51,687 bases of DNA from positions 1-51,687 of the forward strand of contig CANLOE010000044.1 in assembly GCA_947492745.1 (NCBI GenBank), given 5' to 3'. The notes under the pieces were generated by a model that was given only the letters and a program-made list of their open reading frames with translations, ran no database searches and was not told the origin of the DNA. A program made the position numbers and the translations under genes. Positions 1 through 9,195 of this stretch are shown one piece after another (position 1 is the stretch's first letter; the number at the start of each line of letters is the position of its first letter). The DNA comes from an uncultured Cyclobacteriaceae bacterium. GTDB taxonomy: Bacteria; Bacteroidota; Bacteroidia; Cytophagales; Cyclobacteriaceae.

Positions 1-75
1 CGCGAGGATTGTCAACGCAGAGTGAAGCAAAATGAACAGGAAGATAGGCGATATTTAAAAGCTAAGTTTGTATTA
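1..75 (+). mobile_element. Family A fold-back element (MITE-like), right part, cut by window edge
   Basis: This is the right-hand portion of the family A palindromic element seen complete elsewhere (for example 26211-26376). It shows the shared blocks GTCAACGCAGAGTGAAGC and GCTAAGTTTGTATTA. The left half lies outside the window. Confidence 0.8.
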
Positions 76-263
76 TTGCTTGTTTCGCAGATGACTGAGC
101 GTAAAACCAATGTTCTGAAGACATCAGTAGTAAGGGGGACGGTCTATCGTGTGAGCCATGGACAACGGTATTAGTGCTCCCCACATGAATCTTGCACGAT
201 TGTGCATCAAATAGGTATAAATGTGAAATTTGCAGGTAAAAGAAAAAGTCTAAATCACTTCAT
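76..263. other. Intergenic stretch with nothing recognised
   Basis: Between the partial repeat at the window edge and the terminator at 264 I see no open frame, RNA gene or repeat that I can support. Confidence 0.5.
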
Positions 264-289
264 GAAAAAAAAGCACCGTTCATAACGGT
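264..289 (-). terminator. Rho-independent terminator of the MGMT/ATL-like gene
   Basis: On the minus strand the stem ACCGTT-atg-AACGGT is followed by GC and a run of about eight Ts. It starts about 10 nt after the stop codon of the gene at 300-716, which it probably terminates. Confidence 0.7.
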
Positions 290-299
290 CCTTTATGCT

Positions 300-716
300 T
301 TATAGACCTTCCTTGGATCGTAGTTCTGCGATGATCGATGGTTCGAAAGATAGTTTTGTTGCAATTTTGGAATCAGCGGCAATGACCCTCCAAAATGGTG
401 TGATGGCATCGAGGGGAAGCCCTTCCAGGTATTTTTCATAAGCAGCTTCTGCGACTATCTTCAAGAAAATCCCCGTTGATACAGGGCAGGTATGGTCTGC
501 CCGAAAATTCAGGGCTATATCTTCTCTAAGCGTTTTGATATCAGTGCTACACCCTTCAGGGATTTCTTTTATATATTCATCTATGATTTTAGGAGTGGCC
601 ACCAGCATTTTACTTCCTTTGGGCATACCGGCAAAGTCAAAACCCAAACGCTTAAGCTTTATTTCTTTGGCGGTATTTAATTTTTCGGACCACGTTTTTT
701 TGGAGGGTTTTGCCAT
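300..716 (-). CDS. Small conserved protein resembling the MGMT/alkyltransferase-like fold
   Basis: A 138-residue protein with a basic N-terminus (MAKPSKKTWSEKL). The block CPVSTGIFLKIVAEAA followed by TPFWRVI recalls the conserved helix and the P-[WC]-[HR]-RV-I segment of O6-alkylguanine transferases and ATL proteins. No PCHR alkyl-acceptor cysteine is present, so classical repair by methyl transfer is unlikely. Similar short proteins are common in bacteria and are often annotated only as hypothetical or MGMT family; a DNA- or damage-related role is inference. The ATG at 716 is preceded by AT-rich sequence, and a hairpin terminator follows the stop. It is a single gene with repeats beyond it. 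Confidence 0.6.
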   Translation of the reverse strand: MAKPSKKTWSEKLNTAKEIKLKRLGFDFAGMPKGSKMLVATPKIIDEYIKEIPEGCSTDIKTLREDIALNFRADHTCPVSTGIFLKIVAEAAYEKYLEGLPLDAITPFWRVIAADSKIATKLSFEPSIIAELRSKEGL

Positions 717-917
717 GATATATTAAATTGGAACTGTCATTTCTTTCCGCACTATCAAAAAATAATGTGCCAATAAATATAAAAAAATAGATGGAGCAAC
801 CACCTCCCCACCGTATTTTAGAATTCACAGCGTTACAGTTCCTTTCGTCAAAGTCGATGCTTGCTATGATGAAGTTCTGTTTTAAGAGCGATGGTGACTG
901 CTGTAATCACTTTATCA

Positions 918-1724
918 TCATACAAATAAAGAATACAGACTCATCCCAAAGATAAAGAGTGTGATCAATGATAGGTTGAGCAACTGTTCAGGGCGCCATT
1001 TGGGGTAAAGTTGTACCAAGGATAAAAGTAGTAGTGATATAGGCAAGTATACCATATTGGTATAAATGCTCGTATAGGGTGATATTCTGTGACCATTACC
1101 ATTTGAGGTCTGTGCAGAAACGAACTTTTCGAAAAAAAAGGTTCGAAGAGTTATCAGTTCGGGATGGTCCATTAAGTAAATGCGATCATCCAAAGAAATA
1201 CTTATTTTTTTTCCATTACTCATCCTTAAGGTATTTCCATTCGCCTGAAACTCTAGCCGTCCCCTAAAATCGTACCTGGCTTGGGGTGCTGTTTCCTGGT
1301 AAGTTTCTAAGGGCATAACCTTGTCCACGACTAATAATAAACAAAAAAACAAGTAAAAAAACGGGGCCATCCGCATATAATTTACATAGGGCAGGATGAG
1401 TTCCCTTGTCGAAGGTTTACTCGTGGCATACCGACGTTGAGTGCGGGTTTTGTTCTGAGGTCTATTACCTTGCTCATTAGCCTGATTGCGTGATTCGGGA
1501 AGCGTTGGTTCCCTGTTCATGAGAGCTGTATCATAGACAAATCGCTTGTCAGGGTCGCTCAAAGTCCGGTATGCTTCATTGATAGCGGCAAATAAGCGAT
1601 CGGCATCTTCGTAATTGCTTTTGTCAGGGTGATACTTTACGGCTAATTTTCTATAGGCCTTTTTTATCTCCTGCGTTGTAGCTTTTGGGTGGACTTCTAA
1701 AGTTCGGTAGTAATCTTTCATCAA
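918..1724 (-). CDS. J-domain protein with C-terminal membrane segments (DnaJ-like co-chaperone)
   Basis: A 268-residue protein. Residues 3-66 form a J domain with the HPD tripeptide at 32-34 and helices matching [15 protein letters not shown] and [16 protein letters not shown]; the HPD loop stimulates the ATPase of DnaK. There is no Gly/Phe-rich linker and no zinc-binding domain, so this is a class III J-protein. After a polar linker (about 70-108) come three hydrophobic segments near 115-136, 220-240 and 247-267, so it probably tethers DnaK to the cytoplasmic membrane. The two initial Met codons make 1724 or 1721 the start. Its substrate cannot be told from the context, which is a lone gene between repeats. 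Confidence 0.85.
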   Translation of the reverse strand: MMKDYYRTLEVHPKATTQEIKKAYRKLAVKYHPDKSNYEDADRLFAAINEAYRTLSDPDKRFVYDTALMNREPTLPESRNQANEQGNRPQNKTRTQRRYATSKPSTRELILPYVNYMRMAPFFYLFFCLLLVVDKVMPLETYQETAPQARYDFRGRLEFQANGNTLRMSNGKKISISLDDRIYLMDHPELITLRTFFFEKFVSAQTSNGNGHRISPYTSIYTNMVYLPISLLLLSLVQLYPKWRPEQLLNLSLITLFIFGMSLYSLFV

Positions 1725-2015
1725 AAAAATAATAAGCTGTTCCTAAAATACATCATTTATTGAGATTTGTAATAAGAGTTTTATTTGGAAGGCATAAATA
1801 CGACAAGGTGAACTCTTTATACCCACATATAATGTATATGGAGCAATGCCATGCACTATCCTGATAACCAGATCCGGTCTGAAAACCCCTACGGATGCAA
1901 AAAAAACGGGAATAGGCTATGCCACCCAAATTGTGCATTGGTACTCCATCATGAAGGCTATTGATCATTTTGGGTTCAACCCGTATCATGCGTTGGAATT
2001 TCGTAACGATGGTTT

Positions 2016-2179
2016 AATACAAATTTGGGTTTCAGATGTCGTATAGGATTGCGCGGGTCATTTTAGTTTCAATCAAGGCGAACACCACAGGGACAGCAGC
2101 GCTATCCCGAGGATGGTCAACGCAGAGTGAAACAAAATGAACAGGAAGGTATGCGATAGTTAAAAGCTAAATTTGTATA
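2016..2179 (+). mobile_element. Family A fold-back element (MITE-like), copy 1 of a tandem pair
   Basis: It starts ATACAAATTTGGG and ends CTAAATTTGTATAA, with the central palindrome in the form GGGACAGCAGCGCTATCCC. It abuts a second copy directly, the two sharing a TA, and both sit inside a family B element. Confidence 0.8.
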
Positions 2180-2343
2180 ATACAAATTTGGGTTTCAGAT
2201 GTCGTATAAGATTGCGCGGGTCATTTTAGTTTCAACCAAGACGATAACCGCAGGGACAGCAGCGCTATCCCGAGGATTGTCCACGCAGAGTGAAGCAAAA
2301 TGAACAGGAAGGTATGCGATATTTAAAAGCTAAGTTTGCATAA
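2178..2343 (+). mobile_element. Family A fold-back element (MITE-like), copy 2 of a tandem pair
   Basis: It has the same structure as its left neighbour, with TIRs TACAAATTTGGG and CTAAGTTTGCATAA around the core palindrome. The tandem arrangement suggests that one copy inserted at the terminal TA of the other. Confidence 0.8.
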
Positions 2344-2543
2344 ATAGAAATAAACCAAGGATTTTTATTGGATTTAGTATAGCGCCGCTATGGTGAATCC
2401 AAAAAACGTAGTGCAACGACCGGTTTGCAGCTATTTAGATCCGCAGTAGATTTTCAAATGTATGATCCGGGTTAAAAATCAATACCGACCAAATGAAAGA
2501 GATGCAGTTCAAAACAGTTTCTAAGAGTAGGTACGAACCGAAA

Positions 2544-2690
2544 GTTCATGAGTTCCATTGAAAAACAAACCTCAAACGAGCTAAACCAAAGGTTCGATGA
2601 ATATCTCTGACACCGCAGGTTCATGAGCACCATTAAAAATCAATCCAATGAGCGAACTAAATCAATCGGTACAATGAGCAGGTCCCCTAT
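2544..2690. repeat. Degenerate tandem repeat, about 75-bp period
   Basis: GTTCATGAG-n-CCATT is present at 2544 and again at 2619. Similar downstream blocks (GAGCTAAACCAA and GAGCGAACTAAATCAA) recur with the same offset. No coding frame of useful length crosses it. Nothing else is recognised from 2476 to 2743. Confidence 0.4.
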
Positions 2691-2743
2691 TTTCTGTTTT
2701 GTTTTTGGGTATTATCCCGATGGCCGGTATATAACCGCAGGTA

Positions 2744-4006
2744 TTAAGTACCCTCTTCTAGCAGTTCGTCTATCGTGGTATTGAATTCTTTGACAAAAGC
2801 TTCGTAGTAAGGGCCTGTTCCCGGGCCGGTAAAACCCGTATGGATTTTTTTGACCTTACCATCTTTGCCGATAAAGATGGTTGTGGGATAAGAAAGTACG
2901 TGATTGAGCATCGGTAGTGTGGCTGCTGCTGCTTTCTTATCCTTGGTGCCAGCGATAAGCATGTCATAATCGACACCCAGTTTTTCCTTCATCTTCATGA
3001 CTCTTTGCTTGGCATAATCAAAATCATCCTTGGCCTCATAGGCCAGCCCTAGTATTTCTACGCCCCGGTCATGATTCACTTGATACCATGGTGCTAGGAA
3101 GCGTGTTTCATCCATACAATTGGGACACCAAGTTCCGAAAATCTGTAGTACCAGAACTTTATTTTTATATTTTTCATCTTGGGGGCTGACGGTTTTTTTG
3201 TTCAGGTTTGGGAACTTGAAGTCAATAGCGTCATAACCTTCCTTCAAAAAAGTCAGCGTATTTGCGTCGGGGAGCATGATACTATCATTCTTAACGGCTG
3301 CCCATGATTCATGCCAGCTTTTGCCCGACCAGAAGTCACCTTCCAATTGGCCATCGCTATTCTTCTTGGCCTTAAAAAGAAAGGCATGTCCACCGTCGAA
3401 GGTGCTGAGCAGTAAAGAGTCCCCAATAGCGGCACCCTCAAGAAAGCGGTAGTCACCCGTTGGGGTCATGAAGGTGCCCCGTACCTCTTGACCTTCTTGT
3501 TCAAACAGGCCCACGGCTTTCGTTGTGTCGGTGCCTTCATGAACGAAGGTCACATCATAGCGTCCCGAAAAGTCAGTATTGCTTCCTTGCTCTTGTTGTT
3601 TACCATCTGTCTCAAATCGTTTTTGAGTACCAAAGTGAGCCTTGAAAGGAAGGCGATAATCCTCTTCATAGTTTTTGGTCCAGTGTCCGACCAGACCTTC
3701 TTTAGTTAGTCTGGCTTTGATATCTGCATCGAAGATATGCATGGGGATGTAAACAGAGTCACCATTTATCTGTACTTCTTCCAATAATAATCGCTCACTG
3801 GCATTGATCAGGTAGATTTGATGGGCACTATCTTTAGAGACCAGTTCGAAGGTAAAGGGGATATCTTCATTCTGTGCTACTATATGGCCCCGCCAGAATC
3901 CAGCCGACAGCCCAATAGGTTCTTTTTCGGAAGAACTGGAATCACAAGAGCAGAGCAAGATACTCAATAGGAATAAGGTAGTGTTTATAATAGAATGGGT
4001 CTTCAT
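2744..4006 (-). CDS. Thioredoxin-fold (TlpA/ResA-like) lipoprotein
   Basis: Starting at the ATG at 4006 gives 420 residues and a good lipoprotein signal: a hydrophobic stretch ending LLCSC, with Cys21 as the acylated residue, then Ser/Glu-rich spacing. An in-frame start at 4084 would put 26 extra residues before the signal and is less likely. Residues of roughly 25-260 form a beta-rich region typical of Bacteroidota outer proteins of this class. The C-terminal third is a thioredoxin-like domain with the redox motif WCPNC (Trp293, Cys294, Cys297) and a cis-Pro-type segment SYPTTIFIG. The likely role is thiol reduction or disulfide exchange in the periplasm, membrane-anchored. Substrates are unknown, and it is not in an operon. 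Confidence 0.85.
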   Translation of the reverse strand: MKTHSIINTTLFLLSILLCSCDSSSSEKEPIGLSAGFWRGHIVAQNEDIPFTFELVSKDSAHQIYLINASERLLLEEVQINGDSVYIPMHIFDADIKARLTKEGLVGHWTKNYEEDYRLPFKAHFGTQKRFETDGKQQEQGSNTDFSGRYDVTFVHEGTDTTKAVGLFEQEGQEVRGTFMTPTGDYRFLEGAAIGDSLLLSTFDGGHAFLFKAKKNSDGQLEGDFWSGKSWHESWAAVKNDSIMLPDANTLTFLKEGYDAIDFKFPNLNKKTVSPQDEKYKNKVLVLQIFGTWCPNCMDETRFLAPWYQVNHDRGVEILGLAYEAKDDFDYAKQRVMKMKEKLGVDYDMLIAGTKDKKAAAATLPMLNHVLSYPTTIFIGKDGKVKKIHTGFTGPGTGPYYEAFVKEFNTTIDELLEEGT

Positions 4007-4122
4007 AAAATCAGGTGTAGTGGCGTAAATACTAATGGGGCTGGAAGATAATTGTTTTATTGATACTCTCAAAGACTGTTTCAAACTGTATCTCTTTTAT
4101 TTTCATGCGTGTTTATTGATTT

Positions 4123-4299
4123 CTAACACCATAAGGAATTCGTAAGAATGGCATTCATTTCAATTTTAGGGATTTCTTCGTCATACTCATTGCTGAGTGT
4201 AATCTTTTGACACAGGACTTCGTTGAAATTTCCGCAGATAGCGCTGCCATCTTTGTCAATAGTGTTGTACGTAAAATAAGCGATAACAAATTCTTGAAA
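4123..4299 (-). pseudogene. Possible 3' remnant of an unidentified protein gene
   Basis: On the minus strand one frame reads about 58 residues without a usable start, including AYFTYNTIDKDGSAICGNF and ending TNSLWC-stop. The residue composition looks like a real protein C-terminus and not random sequence, but I do not recognise the family. It lies between the thioredoxin-like lipoprotein gene and a family D element. It may be a decayed gene end; confidence is low because it is so short. Confidence 0.3.
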
Positions 4300-4393
4300 T
4301 TAATTCAAAACAGTCTTTAAATTTAATATAAAAAGAGGAAATGGAAAGTGTGCTTGGGAAAGGGGCCAATGGTTTTTCCCGAATGAGTTCTGA

Positions 4394-4730
4394 TTTAACC
4401 CAAAATAATCAATAGCCTTCCTATTACAAGCATAAATTGCTTCAAAATCAGCTGTTTTACGCTACGCAGGTTCGTCACCCTAATGATACAAAGGCCTCCT
4501 CACCTAAACCGCTGATTTTATTGCACTTTATGCTCTTATACAAATTTAGGTTTTAAATGTCGTATAAGATTCCGCGGGTCATTTTGTTTCAATCAAGGCG
4601 AGAACCGCAGGAATAGCAGCGCTATCCCGAGGATTGTCAACGCAGAGTGAAGCAAAATGAACAGGAAGATATGCGATATTTGAAAGCTAAGTTTGTATTA
4701 TAACGAAATCCTATCGACCATTTTGGGTTG
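4394..4730 (+). repeat. Family D fold-back element interrupted by a family A copy
   Basis: It begins TTAACCCAAAATAATCAATAG and ends CTATCGACCATTTTGGGTTG, nearly the reverse complement of its start. It matches copies at 29550-29727 and 50751-50925, including the shared block CAAAATCAGCTGTTTTACG. A family A element occupies 4536-4700. Confidence 0.75.
4536..4700 (+). mobile_element. Family A fold-back element inserted in a family D element
   Basis: It begins TTATACAAATTTAGG and ends CTAAGTTTGTATTA. Relative to uninterrupted family D copies it splits the sequence between TTTATGCTCT and ACGAAATCC at a TA-rich junction, as expected of TA-targeting IS630/Tc1-type movement. Confidence 0.85.
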
Positions 4731-4731
4731 A

Positions 4732-4770
4732 AAAGAAAAAAAAGGCCTTCCAGATATTTCCGGAAGGCCT
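4732..4770 (-). terminator. Rho-independent terminator of the subtilase gene
   Basis: Read on the minus strand, the 9-bp stem AGGCCTTCC / GGAAGGCCT is followed by a run of Ts (4732-4743 as As on the plus strand). It begins about 36 nt after the stop codon of the subtilase gene. A second small hairpin (GGGTATT-gga-AATACCC, 4782-4798) lies between them. Confidence 0.8.
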
Positions 4771-4806
4771 CTTGAGTTGAAGGGTATTGGAAATACCCTC
4801 TAGTAT

Positions 4807-7701
4807 TTATTTGACGATCATGATCCTTTCGGTAATCTGCTCGCCCGATTCGGTGTTGAACTGGAGTATATAGACTCCCGTACCGTACTGAGCCATGTGA
4901 AAGAACTGAGGGGCATCACTGTCCAGTTGCTTTTCAATAATAACCTGTCCTACGGCATCCATGATGTATAAGTCGCCCTTTCCTTCAGGTAAGGAAACTT
5001 CTATGGCATTCGTGGAGGGGTTGGGGTAAATCTCGACAGCAGTACCGGAGATGCTTTCCTCAAGTCCTGTTTTGAAATTATATCCTCTACTTCCTTTATC
5101 ACTATTGATGACCGTAAAGGAGAAAGAAGTGGTTTCACCCGCTGTACCGAAGAAGTTGCGCGACGTGAACGTTGTGGCTTCGATCATATAATCTCCGTTA
5201 CGAGGACGGGGTACCCAAGGTCGGTAATCGCCTCTGAAATTAGGGAAAAGAGAGAAAGGAGGACGTACGTTCTGACTGTAACGGAACTGCTCTCCGGAAA
5301 GTTTGAGTACAACGCGCTCTACATTAGGGGACGATACATTGGCCCTCAGGTTGATGTTTTTTGTTTCCAATGTAGCAAGGTCCAAGGTATCACCCAGTAG
5401 GGCAATTTCTTCATCGGTATCAGCATTGATAACGGTATAGCTCTCTACGACAGCGGAATTGATGACACTGAAATTGAGCTTTACTTCATTTCCTTTGATT
5501 CCCGTTCCATTATAGAAAGTAAATGGAGTAGCCTGTACGCTGTAGTCACCTGCAAAGAGTTTGATGCTTCTCGGTTTTCCTCCAGCATCTCCCATCAGGT
5601 AGTAAGGTGCTTTATTATCTACGTAGAACCTGGATCTTGGGCCTCTCAATTTAAAGCGTACACTGCCCAACATGGAACGACCTGCCACTGCTTCTGCTAG
5701 GATACTTACTCTTCCCATATTTGCAGGAAGTGTGGCCAAATCGATAATACTGTTTTCCTCCAGTTTGGAAATGACTTCTCCCGTTTCGGTATCAACTAAC
5801 AATAAACTGAGTACAGTAGGTGTAGAGGCGATTTCCGCGACGGCATTACTCGCTCTCAACAATCCAAAACCCGTATCAAAATCAAACTGAGCGCCGGTAC
5901 CGGCGGGAGGTGCAGGTAACGTAGGTCGAGTTGGGTTCATGTCCAATGCAGTACTGATCATAGCACCTTCTACCTCGTCGGGGCTGAGTTCGGCTTGTTC
6001 CAACATCAGAGCGGCAACACCTGCGGCATGAGGTGCGGAAGAGGAGGTTCCAAAGAAATTAGGGAATCCATCACCTTCAAAATCATTGCCGAAGAAAGAG
6101 GTGTTAGCACCTTGAGGAGCGGTAATCTCAGGCTTCAGACGTACTTCTTTAGGGATGGGGTTTCCAAACTTATCGAAGAAGATAGGGATACCACCGGAAG
6201 AAGAGAACACTTCTCTGAGTGGAGGGTTGACTCCAAAGTCAGGGGTATTGGTATATCGGGCCGCACCTACGGCAATAGCTCCTGCGGCATTGGCGTGACC
6301 GAAAGAAGTACCTCCAACTTCGGTATTGTAGGGTATAGTAGCGCTTCCGAGATTGATGATTTTGAATTGAAGGTCCTTTTCAGGCTCAGGACTATTAGGA
6401 GTGACTTTTTTGCCTATGAGTAAGTAGGCAGTCAGTGGTACACCTGCATTCACATTGATGAGTTCGAAGGCATCATTCCCTATGTTGTTATCCAATGAGG
6501 AGAGATTGAATAATATAGAGGTTATGTCTCCGTCCGTGAGAGCAATAAAGAAATCAAGATCGGTGGAAGCTCCAGGGCATCCCAGGCAATTCGAGGCAAA
6601 GGGGTCACTCCAGTTCAAGATACCCGTAAAACTACCAGGGAAAGTTAGGGGAAGAAAAGTGTTGACACTATCATCTGCTACAGCGAAGTCATGAAACACA
6701 TAAGAGCCCAAAGTGTCACCAGTGTCGGTATCCTGCAAAAGGATGGGTTCTCCTGAAGCAGTAAAAGTAGCATCAAAAGCATCATCAAAACTGTTTCCCG
6801 CAGAAGAGAAATAAGGGATGCCCATGCTGTTCACGCTATCGGCGGCTTGTGCGACGATGCCGTCCTGAAACATCGGTTCGGCGAAGTAAACGACGTCATC
6901 AACGATGACATTGGAACCAGCTTCTGCTAATGCTAAAATACCATTAGCAAAACCGGCCTGTCCTCCGACAAAGGCACTGCTAAAAGCAATTTCAGCACCC
7001 GGGGCCACATCATGGACAATTTCGGCCATAGCGCGACCTTCATCGCTTCCACCTTCGTCCAAATCCAATAATACATCAACGGGTGCGTTGAGGCCATTAG
7101 GGTTGCCCGCTCCAGGTAGGTCTCCCAAAGAAACACTATTGTCAGCACCGTTAAGGTTATCATAAGAGTCAGAAAGGATGCCTACCTTCGAACCAGCGCC
7201 ATTGATAGCGAAAATTTTTCGCGCTTCATCGGATAACTGCGCCTCATCCGCTTGGCTGGTGACTGTGCCAATATTGGATTTCATGGCTGAGGGCCACATG
7301 TAGCGCAAAGAAAGTACGCCATTCATATTCGCATTGTTGATAGACTTGAGTGGCATCATTCCACTGACAACAGCGCCAAAATAGCTACCGTACTTCAATC
7401 CTAGAGCTTCTAGGGATGTTAACAGTTCCTCAGGACTGTGGCCTTTGGCAACAGTAGCATCGATGGTGACATAATCACCTTGTAAATGATACATATCGAA
7501 TATAGGCGTTATAACATTCGCTGATACATTGCCTTGCCGGAGATTCGTTTTTCTTGATTTGTTGTTTTGAAGCTTATCGAAAGTCTTGCTGTACCTCTCC
7601 TGAGCAGAGACTGAAAGGCCTGTGAAGGCAAGAAGCACGACCAGAGACAACAAGGACTTGATGGAAAGTCTTGTTGATTGTGAATTGTAGTTTTTCTTCA
7701 T
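4807..7701 (-). CDS. Secreted subtilase (S8-like) with type IX secretion sorting domain
   Basis: A 964-residue protein. An N-terminal signal peptide (hydrophobic about 13-33, ending VSA-QE) leads into a propeptide-like region (35-165). The subtilisin fold follows: GILSDSYD around Asp178, the DEGRAMAEIVHDVAPGA segment at 220-236, the SSAGN oxyanion segment with Asn303, and GTSSSAPHAAG with Ser553 as nucleophile. The residue aligned with the usual catalytic His appears to be Glu221 (see findings). Two similar beta-sandwich-like segments (about 630-750 and 755-870) precede a C-terminal type A sorting domain (about 890-964, IYPNPSTNAIEV, ending IMIVK) that directs export through the type IX system and surface attachment. 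It is monocistronic with its own terminator. The natural substrate is unknown. Confidence 0.9.
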   Translation of the reverse strand: MKKNYNSQSTRLSIKSLLSLVVLLAFTGLSVSAQERYSKTFDKLQNNKSRKTNLRQGNVSANVITPIFDMYHLQGDYVTIDATVAKGHSPEELLTSLEALGLKYGSYFGAVVSGMMPLKSINNANMNGVLSLRYMWPSAMKSNIGTVTSQADEAQLSDEARKIFAINGAGSKVGILSDSYDNLNGADNSVSLGDLPGAGNPNGLNAPVDVLLDLDEGGSDEGRAMAEIVHDVAPGAEIAFSSAFVGGQAGFANGILALAEAGSNVIVDDVVYFAEPMFQDGIVAQAADSVNSMGIPYFSSAGNSFDDAFDATFTASGEPILLQDTDTGDTLGSYVFHDFAVADDSVNTFLPLTFPGSFTGILNWSDPFASNCLGCPGASTDLDFFIALTDGDITSILFNLSSLDNNIGNDAFELINVNAGVPLTAYLLIGKKVTPNSPEPEKDLQFKIINLGSATIPYNTEVGGTSFGHANAAGAIAVGAARYTNTPDFGVNPPLREVFSSSGGIPIFFDKFGNPIPKEVRLKPEITAPQGANTSFFGNDFEGDGFPNFFGTSSSAPHAAGVAALMLEQAELSPDEVEGAMISTALDMNPTRPTLPAPPAGTGAQFDFDTGFGLLRASNAVAEIASTPTVLSLLLVDTETGEVISKLEENSIIDLATLPANMGRVSILAEAVAGRSMLGSVRFKLRGPRSRFYVDNKAPYYLMGDAGGKPRSIKLFAGDYSVQATPFTFYNGTGIKGNEVKLNFSVINSAVVESYTVINADTDEEIALLGDTLDLATLETKNINLRANVSSPNVERVVLKLSGEQFRYSQNVRPPFSLFPNFRGDYRPWVPRPRNGDYMIEATTFTSRNFFGTAGETTSFSFTVINSDKGSRGYNFKTGLEESISGTAVEIYPNPSTNAIEVSLPEGKGDLYIMDAVGQVIIEKQLDSDAPQFFHMAQYGTGVYILQFNTESGEQITERIMIVK

Positions 7702-8176
7702 TACGATTAGGGGTTAGTTTATGGATTTATATAGATGTGATTATTTCTTGAGGTCTTGTATGCATAATAGATTTATCAATGACATAATCTGTTTCAAAAT
7801 AAACGCATTACCGAAACATGACAGTAAATGGAATTTTCTGAAAAAATGATAATTTCTTAGAAGGAAGCAATCGTAAATTATAATTAAAGCAAATCTATCG
7901 AGTCCAAAACCTGCAAAATCATAAATCAAGTAAATATGCGTAAAACTTGTTTTCATGTATTTTGCCAAACGATTTTACGAATATAAAGCTTTTTATTGTA
8001 TAACGTACTGATTTTAAGTTTGTTTGTTTGGTATTGTATTGTTAGTGACATTGACAGTGCTTATGTTTCTCGAAGCCGTAGTCGCTTTGATTTTTTACAG
8101 TTGAAAATACGCTCATGGGTGGGTAGGTACGCAAATTTGATTATTTTCGAGATAAACAAACCCATTAATTGCCATT
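7702..8176. other. Intergenic AT-rich stretch with nothing recognised
   Basis: About 470 bp upstream of the subtilase start, presumably carrying its promoter on the minus strand. I did not find a clear TAnnTTTG box on that strand. The short open frames here end inside the neighbouring repeat and look spurious. Confidence 0.4.
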
Positions 8177-8341
8177 TAATACAAATTTGGGCTTCAGATG
8201 TCGTATAAGATTGCGTGGGTCATTTTTTTTCAATCAAGGCGATAACCGTAGGGACAGCAGCGCTATCCCGAGGCTTGTCAACGCAGAGTGAAGCAAAAAG
8301 AACGGGAGAGATAGGCGATTTTAAAAGCTAAGTTTGTATAA
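8177..8341 (+). mobile_element. Family A fold-back element (MITE-like)
   Basis: It begins TAATACAAATTTGGGC and ends CTAAGTTTGTATAA, with the core GGGACAGCAGCGCTATCCC. It is slightly more diverged than other copies (AAAAAGAACGGGAGAG in the right arm). Confidence 0.8.
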
Positions 8342-9141
8342 CGCCTGTCATGCATTTTTTTTACTGTTCGATCGATTGCTACAGGTGTTTATTGAAACAA
8401 CAGTTCATTGATTCCAAAGAAAATCAATCAAAGCATCGATAAATGTAAAATCGTGGAACCAAAGGGGGAAAATGCACCGAACTGGCAGACGTAAGTTCAC
8501 TAGTTCCATACAGACAATAGCCCATATTGACAATCTTCGGTTTGCCCCATTATATCGATTGATTTCTATGGTATTCGTCGAGCCTGCGGTTACAACCTGC
8601 TATTACCGCTTCAAAAGCTTCAATCGATGAAGCAAATGAATTTTTTCACCGTAGCGGTGCTATCATAGACTCAATAAAGGCCCAATATTTATTGCATTTC
8701 AAACCTTTATGACGATACCCGATGCACTATCATGATTCCGCCTTTCATATCACCTCACCAAGGAGTTTTCTGAGTCCATGGTTTGAATGATTACCTCGTT
8801 TCGAACCTATCGGCAAATCCACTGGCATATTCTTTCTTTTACAGGTGCGTAAAACGTTCCTGCAAGAGAATATTATCGTGTACCATTTTTGTTTCGGGTA
8901 TGTGTGCGCAAGAATTATATCCCACTTTCCCCCACCGTTCAGCCTAGTAATGGGGCCTATAGTATGAAGGGATTTTTTAGTAAATCTATCATGCTATAAA
9001 TAATTGATTTATAAATACATAAATCATTTCTGCATGGAGTGGACACCACCTAAAACATGATTTTTTCACGATTTGATAGATGGTATAACTAGCCGTTTGT
9101 CGTGAATTTTGATGTTTTTTCCGTTATTTGCAGAAAATGAT
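8342..9141. other. Long intergenic region with one degenerate fold-back-like core
   Basis: No gene is supported. TTCACCGTAGCGGTGCTATC (about 8645-8664) resembles the central palindrome of families B/C, flanked by poorly conserved arms, so this may be an old decayed fold-back. Otherwise I see nothing specific until the MraZ operator. Confidence 0.4.
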
Positions 9142-9176
9142 GTGGTAAAGTGGTGGAAAGTGGAGGAATGTGGAGG
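9142..9176 (+). promoter_or_regulatory. MraZ-type operator: three tandem 10-bp GTGG repeats
   Basis: AAAGTGGTGG (9147-9156), AAAGTGGAGG (9157-9166) and AATGTGGAGG (9167-9176) follow each other at a one-turn period, with a further GTGG at 9142. Tandem GTG-containing repeats in front of mraZ are the known type of MraZ binding site, so autoregulation of the cluster is expected. They lie about 20 bp upstream of the -7 box, overlapping the -33 region. Confidence 0.75.
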
Positions 9177-9195
9177 AAAATGTCGTTACTTTTCT

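Larger units (their letters stand above)
1976..2475 (+). repeat. Family B fold-back element interrupted by two family A copies
   Basis: The left terminus (1976-2015, containing ATCATGCGTTGGAATTTCG) and the rest (2344-2475, containing TATAGCGCCGCTATGGTG and ending ATGATCCGGGTTAA) join into one family B element when the two family A copies at 2016-2343 are removed. The intact family member is at 26983-27156. The element is an imperfect inverted repeat, so its transcript would fold into one long hairpin. Confidence 0.7.

Noticed and set aside
1753-1989. Minus-strand 78-codon frame
   Set aside because: Overlaps repeat sequence and has no protein-like motif.
1846-2046. Plus-strand 66-codon frame ending IQIWVSDVV
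   Set aside because: Its end is translated family A terminus and a similar tail ends the frame at 7996-8208; both are products of repeat sequence, not genes.
2744-4084. Upstream start (4084) for the thioredoxin-fold lipoprotein
   Set aside because: It would place 26 polar residues before an otherwise good lipoprotein signal peptide; the ATG at 4006 is preferred.
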